From the NCBI RefSeq assembly GCF_013186535.1, contig NZ_JABMCZ010000001.1:1922001-1986000 (forward strand): a stretch of DNA of 64,000 bases, given 5' to 3'. The translations under genes and the position numbers were made by a program. The notes beneath the pieces are model-generated. The model saw only the letters and a program-made list of their open reading frames with translations. It was not told the DNA's origin and did not search any database. Source of the DNA: Nocardia terpenica. Its GTDB lineage: Bacteria > Actinomycetota > Actinomycetes > Mycobacteriales > Mycobacteriaceae. Shown here one piece after another: positions 1 through 7,216 of this stretch; within the stretch, counting starts at the first letter, position 1; each line of letters starts with the position of its first letter.

Positions 1-768
1 CGCAGCGCCCTGGGTTTCGTACCGTCGTACTCGATGCACCCGATCATCTCCGAGGGCATCGACACCGAATGGGTGCAGGCCGAGCGCAGCGCCGACTTCT
101 CCCTCGACATCGACTACGCGGTGGCCTGCATCGGCGAGCGCCACCCCGATGTGGTGTTCGTGACCAGCCCGAACAATCCGACCGGGCACAGCGTCGCGCT
201 GCCCGAGCTGGCCCGGATCCTCGACGCGGCACCGGGTCTGGTGATCGTCGACGAGGCGTACGGCGAATTCTCCAGCGCCCCCAGCGCGATCGAGCTGATC
301 GACCGGTACCCGGCGAAACTCGTTGTCACCCGGACCATGTCGAAGGCGTTCGCGTTCGCGGGCGGTCGCCTCGGCTACCTGGCCGCCGCCCCGGCGGTGA
401 TCGACGCCGTGCTGCTGGTGCGGCTGCCGTATCACCTGTCGGTGGTGACCCAGGCGGCCGCGCGGGCGGCGCTGCGGCACGCCGAGGAAACCCTGGGCAG
501 CGTGGCCGCACTGGCGGCGCAGCGCGATCGGGTATCGGCGGCGCTGCGCGAGCTGGGTTTCCAGGTATTCCCCAGCGACGCCAACTTCCTGCTGTTCGGC
601 CGGTTCGCCGACGCCCCGGCCGCCTGGCAGCGCTACCTGGACCGGGGCGTGCTGATCCGCGACGTCGGCATCCCCGGCTATCTGCGCGCCACCATCGGGC
701 TGGCCGCGGAGAACGACGAATTCCTGCGCGTCAGCGCGCTGTTGGCCCCCACGGAGCTGGCCCGATGA
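1..768 (+). CDS. hisC: Histidinol-phosphate aminotransferase, 3' part
   Basis: The reading frame is open from base 1, so the start lies outside the window; 255 codons are visible. It is a fold-type I PLP aminotransferase that converts imidazole-acetol phosphate and glutamate to histidinol phosphate. The SPNNPTG motif lies at residues 45-51 counted from the Met at position 34. The DEAYGEF segment follows at 73-79, and the PLP-binding lysine sits in TMSKAFAFAGG (Lys104 on that count). It is the first visible gene of a his operon and is followed 28 bp later by hisB. Family and role are secure from motif and context. Only the N-terminal part is missing. Confidence 0.93.
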   Translation, partial: RSALGFVPSYSMHPIISEGIDTEWVQAERSADFSLDIDYAVACIGERHPDVVFVTSPNNPTGHSVALPELARILDAAPGLVIVDEAYGEFSSAPSAIELIDRYPAKLVVTRTMSKAFAFAGGRLGYLAAAPAVIDAVLLVRLPYHLSVVTQAAARAALRHAEETLGSVAALAAQRDRVSAALRELGFQVFPSDANFLLFGRFADAPAAWQRYLDRGVLIRDVGIPGYLRATIGLAAENDEFLRVSALLAPTELAR

Positions 769-796
769 CCGCTCCGGAGCTCGAACGAAAGCGACC

Positions 797-1441
797 ATGA
801 ACCGAACCGCGCGGGTGGAACGCACCACCAAGGAATCCAGCATCGTCGTCGAGCTGAACCTCGACGGCACCGGACGGACCGACATCTCCACCGGGGTGCC
901 GTTCTACGACCACATGCTGACCGCGCTGGGCGCGCACGCCAGCTTCGACCTGGCCGTGCACGCGGAGGGCGATATCGAGATCGAGGCCCACCACACCGTG
1001 GAGGACACCGCGATCGTGTTCGGCCAGGCGCTGGGGCAGGCGCTCGGCGACAAGCAGGGCATCCGCCGCTTCGGCGACGCCTACATCCCCATGGACGAGA
1101 CGTTGGCCCACGCCGTCGTCGACGTGTCCGGGCGGCCCTACTGCGTGCACACCGGCGAGCCGGATCACCTGCTGCACGCGGTGATTCCGGGTTCCCCGGT
1201 ACCGGCCTCGGCGACCTCTCCGCTGCGGCCCGGCGCGCCCTACTCGACGGTGCTCAATCGCCACGTGTTCGAGTCGATCGCGCTCAACGCCCGCATCGCG
1301 CTGCATGTGCGGGTGCTGTACGGCCGCGACCAGCACCACGTCACCGAGGCCGAGTTCAAGGCCGTGGCCCGCGCGCTGCGCGCCGCCGTGGAATTTGACC
1401 CGCGGGTGACCGGCGTGCCGTCGACGAAGGGGACGCTGTGA
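797..1441 (+). CDS. hisB: Imidazoleglycerol-phosphate dehydratase
   Basis: Predicted 214-aa enzyme dehydrating imidazole glycerol phosphate to imidazole acetol phosphate; it is a manganese enzyme acting as a 24-mer in characterised homologues. Two metal-binding His-rich motifs are visible: HHTVED at 65-70, and DQHHVTEAEFK at 178-188. The ATG at 797 is preceded by a GA-rich stretch and opens the conserved N-terminus. The stop overlaps the hisH GTG by 4 bp, so translation is probably coupled. Compared with the M. tuberculosis protein as I remember it, there is an extra Pro/Ala-rich stretch of about 12 residues (around 134-148) before the conserved NRHVFES segment. Confidence 0.95.
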   Translation: MNRTARVERTTKESSIVVELNLDGTGRTDISTGVPFYDHMLTALGAHASFDLAVHAEGDIEIEAHHTVEDTAIVFGQALGQALGDKQGIRRFGDAYIPMDETLAHAVVDVSGRPYCVHTGEPDHLLHAVIPGSPVPASATSPLRPGAPYSTVLNRHVFESIALNARIALHVRVLYGRDQHHVTEAEFKAVARALRAAVEFDPRVTGVPSTKGTL

Positions 1442-2076
1442 CCCGCACACCGACCGTCGCGCTGCTGGACTACGGCTCCGGCAATCTGCACTCCGCGCAC
1501 CGCGCCCTGATCCGGTCCGGGGCCGAGGTCACCGTCACCGCCGATGCCGAGATCGCCACCGGCGCAGACGGTTTGGTGGTGCCCGGCGTCGGCGCGTACG
1601 CCGCCTGCATGGCCGGGTTGCGCGCGGTCCGCGGCGACCGCATCATCGGCAGGCGGCTCGCGGGCGGCCGCCCGGTGCTGGGCATCTGCGTCGGCATGCA
1701 GATCCTGTTCGAGCGCGGCGTGGAGTTCGGCGTCGAGACCGAGGGCTGCGCCGAATGGCCCGGCACCGTGGAACGCCTTGCCGCCCCGGTCCTTCCGCAC
1801 ATGGGCTGGAACACCGTGCGGCCCCCCGCCGACAGCGTCCTGTTCGCGGGCATGCCCCCCGACACCCGCTTCTACTTCGTGCACTCCTACGCCGCCCAGA
1901 AGTGGAGCTGGACCGACGACGGCCCACTCCCTCCCGCCAAACTCACCTGGTCCGAACACGGCGCCCCCTTCCTCGCCGCCGTCGAGAACGGCCCCCTCTC
2001 CGCCACCCAATTCCACCCCGAGAAGTCCGGCGACGCAGGCGCGCAACTATTGCGCAATTGGATCGCTTCGCTGTGA
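1438..2076 (+). CDS. hisH: Imidazole glycerol phosphate synthase, glutaminase subunit
   Basis: A 212-aa class I glutamine amidotransferase that supplies ammonia to HisF (encoded downstream) for closing the imidazole ring. The nucleophile Cys84 lies in GICVGMQ; His193 and Glu195 of the triad lie in QFHPEKS. The oxyanion-strand motif PGVGAY is at 49-54. The GTG start overlaps the hisB stop by 4 bp. A 164-bp gap with a dispersed palindrome follows, and the next gene has its own promoter, so the first transcription unit probably ends here. Confidence 0.95.
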   Translation: MTRTPTVALLDYGSGNLHSAHRALIRSGAEVTVTADAEIATGADGLVVPGVGAYAACMAGLRAVRGDRIIGRRLAGGRPVLGICVGMQILFERGVEFGVETEGCAEWPGTVERLAAPVLPHMGWNTVRPPADSVLFAGMPPDTRFYFVHSYAAQKWSWTDDGPLPPAKLTWSEHGAPFLAAVENGPLSATQFHPEKSGDAGAQLLRNWIASL

Positions 2077-2116
2077 CGGTCGTCCCCTCGTTCCGGCGTG
2101 CGTGTCATCCCTCGTC

Positions 2117-2141
2117 ATTCCGGCATGCTTTTCGCCGGAAT
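2117..2141. repeat. Dispersed palindrome, copy 1
   Basis: Perfect 8-bp arms (ATTCCGGC / GCCGGAAT) enclose the 9-nt loop ATGCTTTTC. It lies 40 bp after the hisH stop. A degenerate half-unit (TTCCGGCGTG) lies just upstream around 2092. Members of the same family occur at 14266, 18346, 26996, 48581, 49141, 58059 and 62059. It could act as a transcription terminator or an RNA-stabilising hairpin, but no T-tract follows. Confidence 0.8.
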
Positions 2142-2240
2142 CTGTGGTCCCCGGCCGCCCGCCCATCGGGATGCGGGTCGGCCCAGGACATGCGCTGGCC
2201 CGGTCGTGGTAGCGAACCTATCGCCCAGTAGAGTGCTCGC

Positions 2241-2972
2241 GTGAGTCTTGTGCTGCTACCCGCTGTCGATGTCGCCAATGGTGAGGCCGTGCGCCTGGTT
2301 CAGGGGGAGGCCGGGAGCGAGACCAGTTACGGGTCGCCGCGGGAGGCGGCGCTGGCCTGGCAGCACGACGGGGCGGAGTGGGTGCATCTGGTGGATCTGG
2401 ATGCCGCCTTCGGGCGCGGGTCCAATCGCGATCTGCTGGCCGAGGTGGTGGGCGAGCTCGATGTGAAGGTGGAGCTGTCCGGCGGCATTCGCGACGACGA
2501 ATCGCTGCGGGCGGCCCTGGCCACCGGCTGTGCCCGGGTCAATCTCGGCACGGCCGCCCTGGAGGATCCGCGGTGGTGCGCCCGTGCCCTCGGCGAGTAC
2601 GGCGACCGGATCGCGATCGGCCTGGACGTGCGCATCGTCGACGGCGAATACCGGCTGCGCGGCCGCGGCTGGGTCACCGACGGCGGCGACCTGTGGGAGG
2701 TGCTCGAGCGCCTGGAGCGCGACGGCTGCTCGCGCTACGTCGTCACCGACGTCACCAAGGACGGCACCCTCACCGGCCCCAACCTGGACCTGCTGGGCGA
2801 GGTCACCAACGCGACCGGCGCCCCGGTGATCGCCTCCGGCGGCGTGTCCACCCTCGACGATCTGCGTGCCATCGCCGGGCTGGTGCCCGAGGGCGTGGAG
2901 GGCGCCATCGTCGGAAAGGCCCTGTACGCCGGGCGATTCACGCTGCCCGAGGCCCTCGCCGCGGTGCGCTGA
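2241..2972 (+). CDS. priA: Phosphoribosyl isomerase A (bifunctional HisA/TrpF)
   Basis: A 243-aa (beta-alpha)8 isomerase. The two catalytic aspartates are Asp10 (LLPAVDV) and Asp174 (VTKDGTLTGPN). Arg18, Arg142 and Trp144 line up, with an offset of one, with the M. tuberculosis PriA residues Arg19, Arg143 and Trp145 that let one enzyme act on both the histidine and tryptophan intermediates. No trpF is present in the trp cluster at 7217-12539, as expected if PriA does both jobs. The GTG start is preceded by TAGAGT at 2229-2234 and a 6-nt gap, the signature of a leaderless transcript, so the gene has its own promoter. The dual function is inferred from family knowledge. Confidence 0.93.
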   Translation: MSLVLLPAVDVANGEAVRLVQGEAGSETSYGSPREAALAWQHDGAEWVHLVDLDAAFGRGSNRDLLAEVVGELDVKVELSGGIRDDESLRAALATGCARVNLGTAALEDPRWCARALGEYGDRIAIGLDVRIVDGEYRLRGRGWVTDGGDLWEVLERLERDGCSRYVVTDVTKDGTLTGPNLDLLGEVTNATGAPVIASGGVSTLDDLRAIAGLVPEGVEGAIVGKALYAGRFTLPEALAAVR

Positions 2973-2976
2973 GGCC

Positions 2977-3792
2977 ATGGGCGCCGATCTCGCCGACCTG
3001 CTCGCCGTCGCGAGCGACGTCCTGGACTCCGCCGCACCGCGATTCGCCGAGGGCATCGGCGCACCGAGCGCCGTGCAGAAGGGCCGCGGGGACTTCGCCA
3101 CCGAACTCGATCTCGAGCTGGAGCGCACCCTGTCGGCGCAGCTGTGGGAGCGCACCGGAATCCCCGTGCACGGAGAGGAATTCGGCGGACCCGAGCTCAC
3201 CTCCGGCACCGCCTGGGTGCTCGACCCCATCGACGGCACCTTCAATTACTCGATGGGCCACCCGCTTTCGGGCATGCTGCTGGCGCTGGTCGACAACGGC
3301 GACCCGGTGCTCGGCCTGACCTGGCTGCCGCTGCTGGGCCGCCGCTACGCCGCGGCCGCGGGCGGTCCCGTGCTGCTGGACGGAGAACCGTTGCCGCCCT
3401 TGGCCTCCGGCAAGCTCTCCGACGCCATGATCGGCTTCGGCTCCTTCAATCTCGATGCCCACGGCCGCATTCCGGGCCGCTTCCGCTTCGACCTGCTCGG
3501 CGCGCTGAGCAGGTTGTCGGGGCGGATGCGCATGCACGGCTCCACCGGAATCGACCTGGCGTTCACCGCCTCCGGGGTGCTGGGCGGGGCGGTCGTGTTC
3601 GGGCATCATCCGTGGGACAACGCCGCGGGCGTGGCCATGGTGCGCGCCGCCGGGGGAGTGGTCACCGACCTGCTCGGCGAGCCGTGGACCATCGAATCCG
3701 GTTCGGTGCTGGCCGCCGCGCCCGGCGTGCACGCCGAACTGCTGGAAATGATCAATACCGCGGTGGACCGCGCCGCCGCCCGCGAGAGATGA
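2977..3792 (+). CDS. impA: Inositol monophosphatase family protein
   Basis: A 271-aa member of the lithium-sensitive, magnesium-dependent phosphatase family. Metal-site motifs are visible: Glu67/Glu68 (HGEEFG), DPIDGT at 83-88, GSTGIDLA at 188-195 and WDNAAG at 213-218. It sits between priA and hisF exactly as impA does in mycobacteria and corynebacteria. Possible substrates are inositol phosphate or another sugar phosphate; histidinol phosphatase (HisN) belongs to the same superfamily, so a histidine role cannot be excluded. I chose the ATG 4 bp after the priA stop; the frame is open further upstream but those codons read through priA in another frame. The stop overlaps a possible hisF ATG. 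Confidence 0.88.
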   Translation: MGADLADLLAVASDVLDSAAPRFAEGIGAPSAVQKGRGDFATELDLELERTLSAQLWERTGIPVHGEEFGGPELTSGTAWVLDPIDGTFNYSMGHPLSGMLLALVDNGDPVLGLTWLPLLGRRYAAAAGGPVLLDGEPLPPLASGKLSDAMIGFGSFNLDAHGRIPGRFRFDLLGALSRLSGRMRMHGSTGIDLAFTASGVLGGAVVFGHHPWDNAAGVAMVRAAGGVVTDLLGEPWTIESGSVLAAAPGVHAELLEMINTAVDRAAARER

Positions 3793-4580
3793 CGGGAACC
3801 GACGCAATGACCTTGGCAGTACGCGTGATTCCGTGCCTGGACGTCGACGCCGGCCGCGTCGTGAAGGGCGTGAACTTCGAAAACCTGCGCGACGCGGGCG
3901 ATCCCGTGGAGCTGGCCGCCGCCTACGACGCCCAGGGCGCCGACGAACTCACCTTCCTCGACGTCACCGCCTCCACCGGCGACCGCGGCACCATGATCGA
4001 CGTGGTGACCCGCACCGCCGAGCAGATCTTCATCCCGCTCACCGTCGGCGGCGGCGTGCGCACCGTCGAGGATGTCGACCGGCTGCTGCGCGCGGGCGCG
4101 GACAAGGTGTCGGTGAACACCGCCGCCATCGCCGATCCCGAGATCCTGCGCGAGATGTCGGAGCGCTTCGGCTCGCAGTGCATCGTGCTGTCGGTGGACG
4201 CGCGCCGGGTGCCGGACGGCAACCCGCCCACCCCGTCGGGCTGGGAGGTCACCACGCACGGCGGCAAGCGCAGCACCGGCATCGACGCGGTCGAGTGGGC
4301 GGTGCGCGGCGCGGAGCTGGGCGTCGGGGAGATCCTGCTCAACTCCATGGACGCCGACGGCACCAAGGCCGGGTTCGACCTGCCGATGATCGAAGCGGTC
4401 CGCGCGGCGGTGTCGGTGCCGATCATCGCCAGCGGCGGCGCCGGGCGGGTCGAGGACTTCGCCCCGGCGATCCGGACCGGGGCCGACGCGGTCCTGGCCG
4501 CCAGCGTCTTCCACTTCGGCGACCTGACGATCCCACAGGTGAAAAACGCGCTGCGCGCCGAAGGTATCGTCGTACGGTGA
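3789..4580 (+). CDS. hisF: Imidazole glycerol phosphate synthase, cyclase subunit
   Basis: A (beta-alpha)8 cyclase/lyase that combines HisH-derived ammonia with PRFAR to give IGP and AICAR. Visible motifs include IPCLDVDAGRVVKG (catalytic Asp), GGGVRT, LSVDARRV, LLNSMDADGTKAGFD (second catalytic Asp) and IASGGAG. Two starts are possible: ATG 3789, overlapping the impA stop by 4 bp (263 aa), or ATG 3807 (257 aa, with a GGGA stretch upstream). The 3789 start is taken because overlapping ATGA junctions are the rule in this operon. The stop overlaps the hisI GTG. Confidence 0.95.
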   Translation: MTGTDAMTLAVRVIPCLDVDAGRVVKGVNFENLRDAGDPVELAAAYDAQGADELTFLDVTASTGDRGTMIDVVTRTAEQIFIPLTVGGGVRTVEDVDRLLRAGADKVSVNTAAIADPEILREMSERFGSQCIVLSVDARRVPDGNPPTPSGWEVTTHGGKRSTGIDAVEWAVRGAELGVGEILLNSMDADGTKAGFDLPMIEAVRAAVSVPIIASGGAGRVEDFAPAIRTGADAVLAASVFHFGDLTIPQVKNALRAEGIVVR

Positions 4581-4924
4581 CCACGAGTTTGGATCCCGCC
4601 ATCGCCGCCCGCCTCAAGCGCAACGAGGCGGGGCTGGTCGCGGCCGTCGCGCAGGAGCGCGGCACCGGCGACGTGCTCATGCTGGCGTGGATGGACGACG
4701 AGGCCCTGGCCCGCACTTTGGCCACCCGCAAGGCCACCTACTTCTCCCGATCCCGGCAGCAGTACTGGGTCAAGGGCGAAACCTCCGGCCACACCCAGTA
4801 CGTGCACGAGGTCCGCCTGGACTGCGACGGCGACACCGTCCTGCTGATCGTCGACCAGGAGGGTGCGGCCTGCCACACCGGCACCCACACCTGCTGGGAC
4901 AGCGACATCCTGCTCGCCGACTGA
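4577..4924 (+). CDS. hisI: Phosphoribosyl-AMP cyclohydrolase
   Basis: A 115-aa zinc enzyme that opens the adenine ring of PR-AMP. The substrate segment SRSRQQYWVKGETSGH and the zinc ligands in LDCDGDT and CHTGTHTC are visible. The protein contains only the cyclohydrolase domain; the HisE pyrophosphohydrolase domain must be encoded elsewhere, as in mycobacteria. The GTG start overlaps the hisF stop. The gene ends the his cluster and meets the reverse-strand MarR gene tail to tail with a 1-bp gap. Confidence 0.95.
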   Translation: MTTSLDPAIAARLKRNEAGLVAAVAQERGTGDVLMLAWMDDEALARTLATRKATYFSRSRQQYWVKGETSGHTQYVHEVRLDCDGDTVLLIVDQEGAACHTGTHTCWDSDILLAD

Positions 4925-4925
4925 G

Positions 4926-5423
4926 CTACTCCGGCTCCTGCGCCCGCCCGCCCGCGCGTCCGATGCCGCGGGCCAACCCGGCGTCGAGCTGGGACACCAG
5001 CGCCTCGCCGAGCTGCAGCAGCTCCTGCACGCGCTGGTCGTCGAGGCCGTCGAACACCAGCCCGCGCACCGCCTCGAGATAGCCGGGGGTGGCCTCCTCG
5101 ACCTTGCGGAACCCGGCGTCGGTGAGCACGGCGTGCGCGCCGCGCCGACCCGCCAGTACCTCGCGTTGTGCCCAGCCGAGTCGCTCCAGCTTCGTCACCA
5201 CATGCGACAGTCGAGATAGCGATGCATTTGCCTTATAAGCCAGTTCGCTCAGCTGAAGGCGATGCCCGGGTTCCTCGGACAGCAGCGCCATCACGAAATA
5301 CTCGAAATGAGTCACCCCCGACTCGCGCTGCAGCTGGGTATCCATTGCCGCAGGCAAGCGAGTCGTGAGCGCAACCAGCATCCGCCAAGCTCGCTGTTCG
5401 ACGGGATTCAGCCACTTCGTCAC
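4926..5423 (-). CDS. MarR-family transcriptional regulator
   Basis: A 165-aa winged-helix protein. The recognition region LSELAYKANASLSRLSHVV (about 68-86 of the mature start) and the wing with AGRRGAHAVLTDAG are typical of MarR. An earlier in-frame start at 5468 exists. The GTG at 5423 is preferred because AGAGAGG lies 7 nt upstream. A perfect ATTGAA-AC-TTCAAT palindrome 58 bp before the start is a candidate operator for autorepression. The divergent direction and 1-bp tail-to-tail gap with hisI suggest an independent unit. The ligand and regulon cannot be told. Confidence 0.88.
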   Translation of the reverse strand: MTKWLNPVEQRAWRMLVALTTRLPAAMDTQLQRESGVTHFEYFVMALLSEEPGHRLQLSELAYKANASLSRLSHVVTKLERLGWAQREVLAGRRGAHAVLTDAGFRKVEEATPGYLEAVRGLVFDGLDDQRVQELLQLGEALVSQLDAGLARGIGRAGGRAQEPE

Positions 5424-5480
5424 TTCGCGCCCTCTCTTGCAGCCAAGTGACGTGATTTTCGTTAGCAATCCTAGGGATTT

Positions 5481-5494
5481 ATTGAAACTTCAAT
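5481..5494. promoter_or_regulatory. Candidate MarR operator
   Basis: Perfect inverted repeat ATTGAA-AC-TTCAAT in an AT-rich promoter region, 58 bp upstream of the marR start. Size and symmetry match operators of MarR dimers; the assignment is by position. Confidence 0.55.
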
Positions 5495-5559
5495 TCACAG
5501 TCACCTGCAAGCCTCAAGTTTGCCATGATTTCGCTCGAGGGGCACGGTTGTTTCGTTTG

Positions 5560-5577
5560 ACGTGACATCTATCACGT
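5560..5577. promoter_or_regulatory. CRP/GlxR-like binding site
   Basis: Perfect inverted repeat ACGTGA-CATCTA-TCACGT. It fits the CRP-family pattern TGTGA-N6-TCACA except for C/G at the outermost symmetric positions. It lies between the end of the reverse-strand membrane-protein gene and the marR promoter, about 140 bp from the marR start. Actinobacterial GlxR/CRP proteins recognise such sites; binding here is inference. Confidence 0.5.
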
Positions 5578-5581
5578 GAAA

Positions 5582-6196
5582 TCAATGGTCGGACGGTTTC
5601 GGCTCCGGCGGGGTGGTCTCGGCGGGCGGCGCCGGGGGCGGGTCGGCGGGCGGTGTCGCGGGTGTCGACTGCCGGGCCGCGCGGCGTTTGCGGAACCGCC
5701 TGCGCACCGACGCGGTGATGATCAGCAGGAACAGCACGGCGGCGACGATGACGGCGATCAGCGTCGCGCCGCGGAATCCGGGCGCGTTGACATTGAGGAT
5801 CTGCTGACCGGTCTGCGCGGCGCCGTTGCGTCCGCGCACGATGGCGAGCGTCATCAGGTTCGGCAGGGCCGCGGCGATCGCCAGGACCGCCGCCGCTCCC
5901 GCGAGGAACCGGCCCGCCCGCGCGCGCCACATCCGCACGGCGAAGTACAGCAGCAGCAACGGAATCAGCGTGCAGACGAAGCCCAGGGCCAGGCCCGACC
6001 AGATGCCCCGGGCGAAGCTCCCGTGCCCCGACATGTCGGCGACGCGCTGCGCCCACCAGCGTGGAATGAACGCCGCGAGGAGTAGATACGCGACGACGAG
6101 CACGGCGACCACGGCCACCAGCCCGAGGATGCGATTGCGCCACAGGGCGAACGACGATTCGGTGCCGGACGATTGCTCCACGCTCCGCGAAGTCAT
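5582..6196 (-). CDS. Membrane protein of unknown function
   Basis: A 204-aa protein with three clear hydrophobic segments (about 25-45, 75-100 and 145-165), plus a shorter one near 105-125. A basic RRRFRKRR stretch follows, then a Pro/Thr-rich C-terminal tail ending in PEPKPSDH. I do not recognise a family beyond an actinobacterial membrane-protein look. The start at 6196 is chosen because TACGCT, a good -10 box, lies 6 nt before the ATG, indicating a leaderless transcript. The frame is open further upstream but there it reads antisense codons of the peroxiredoxin. Confidence 0.7.
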   Translation of the reverse strand: MTSRSVEQSSGTESSFALWRNRILGLVAVVAVLVVAYLLLAAFIPRWWAQRVADMSGHGSFARGIWSGLALGFVCTLIPLLLLYFAVRMWRARAGRFLAGAAAVLAIAAALPNLMTLAIVRGRNGAAQTGQQILNVNAPGFRGATLIAVIVAAVLFLLIITASVRRRFRKRRAARQSTPATPPADPPPAPPAETTPPEPKPSDH

Positions 6197-6255
6197 AGCA
6201 ACAGCGTATGCGTCGCCGCCGAACCGCGGCCCGAGTTCCGGCCCGGCGTTTCGGA

Positions 6256-6717
6256 TCAGGCGGTTCTGCCGCGGAGGAAGTCCAGCGCCTGGTCGGCGTG
6301 CACGTTCGCCCGCAATTCGCCGGTAATGACGGTCAGGACCGTGCGATCGGTGTCGACGACGTAGGTGTGCCGCTTGACCGGCGCGAGCCTGCCGAGCAGG
6401 CCGCGCTTGACGCCGAACTGCTGCGCCACCGTGCCGTCGGCGTCGGACAGCAGCGGATAGCCCAGCCGCTGCGCCTGCGCGAAACCGGCCTGGGTGTCCA
6501 CCGAATCGGTGCTGATGCCCGCGCAGCTCGCGCCGACGGCCGCGAATTCGGCGGCCAGATCGCGGAAGTGGCACGCCTCGGCGGTGCAGACCGGGGTGTT
6601 GGCGGCGGGGAAGAAGAACAGCACGAGCGGGCCGTCGGCCAGCAGTGCGTCCAGCGACCGGACGGCGCCGGTCTGGTCGGGAAGTTCGAACTGCGTAACG
6701 CGGTCACCGGCCTTCAT
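6256..6717 (-). CDS. bcpB: Peroxiredoxin, BCP/PrxQ type
   Basis: A 153-aa thiol peroxidase that reduces peroxides in the cytoplasm. The peroxidatic Cys44 is in NTPVCTAE and a second Cys49 follows in EACHFRD, the C-x4-C spacing of bacterioferritin comigratory proteins that form an intramolecular disulfide. The gene is reverse-oriented just upstream of trpE, the position of bcpB (Rv1608c) in M. tuberculosis. The ATG at 6717 has TACTGT 7 nt upstream, again a leaderless arrangement. The longer frame to 6762 lacks this support. Confidence 0.92.
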   Translation of the reverse strand: MKAGDRVTQFELPDQTGAVRSLDALLADGPLVLFFFPAANTPVCTAEACHFRDLAAEFAAVGASCAGISTDSVDTQAGFAQAQRLGYPLLSDADGTVAQQFGVKRGLLGRLAPVKRHTYVVDTDRTVLTVITGELRANVHADQALDFLRGRTA

Positions 6718-6768
6718 GGCTGGGACAGTACCGGGCGCGGGCCGCGCCCGGTACCAACGCAATCGGCA

Positions 6769-7086
6769 CTAGACACCGAGTAGCGCGGCCACTTCCGGGT
6801 TCTTGATGGCCATGACGTCGAGGATGCCGTGCGCCTTGAGGAACGGCTTGAGCTCCTTGATGCGATCGGCGTTCTCGGCGTACTCGGCCGGGAAGCGCTT
6901 GGGATCCAGGCTCTCCATCGCCTTCACATAGGTGACGAACGAGGCGAGCGCGTTGTGCTTGGTCGCCGAGCCGTGCGGCCCGGACTGGTTCATGCTCATC
7001 ATCCGCGGCGGCTGCCCCGGAAAACCACCCGGTAGCGGCGCCGCATGCCGGGGGCCCTCCGGTGTCACCGGTTGCGAGGGGTACAT
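6769..7086 (-). CDS. Small conserved-looking protein, function unknown
   Basis: A 105-aa protein. The first 30 residues are Pro/Gly-rich; the rest is predicted helical and charged, with conserved-looking segments ALASFVTYVKAMESLDP and IKELKPFLKAHGILDVM. There is no signal peptide or membrane segment. The ATG at 7086 is preceded by AGAGGAG about 9 nt upstream, a strong ribosome site. It is divergent from trpE across a 130-bp promoter region. I do not recognise the family. Confidence 0.65.
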   Translation of the reverse strand: MYPSQPVTPEGPRHAAPLPGGFPGQPPRMMSMNQSGPHGSATKHNALASFVTYVKAMESLDPKRFPAEYAENADRIKELKPFLKAHGILDVMAIKNPEVAALLGV

Positions 7087-7216
7087 CAGTGTGGAACTCC
7101 TCTCGTTGCAGGGATACCTCGTGCGACTCATGGAACGACGAGAGTGTAGTGACCGGGGCCACGTCCGCTGACGGGGGCCGGGAATTTCCGTTGCCGCGGG
7201 CTGGAATGATGAGTGG

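Noticed and set aside
7087..7216. Trp leader peptide for attenuation of trpE
   Set aside because: Short frames in the leader have no run of Trp codons, and no terminator-antiterminator pair is visible.
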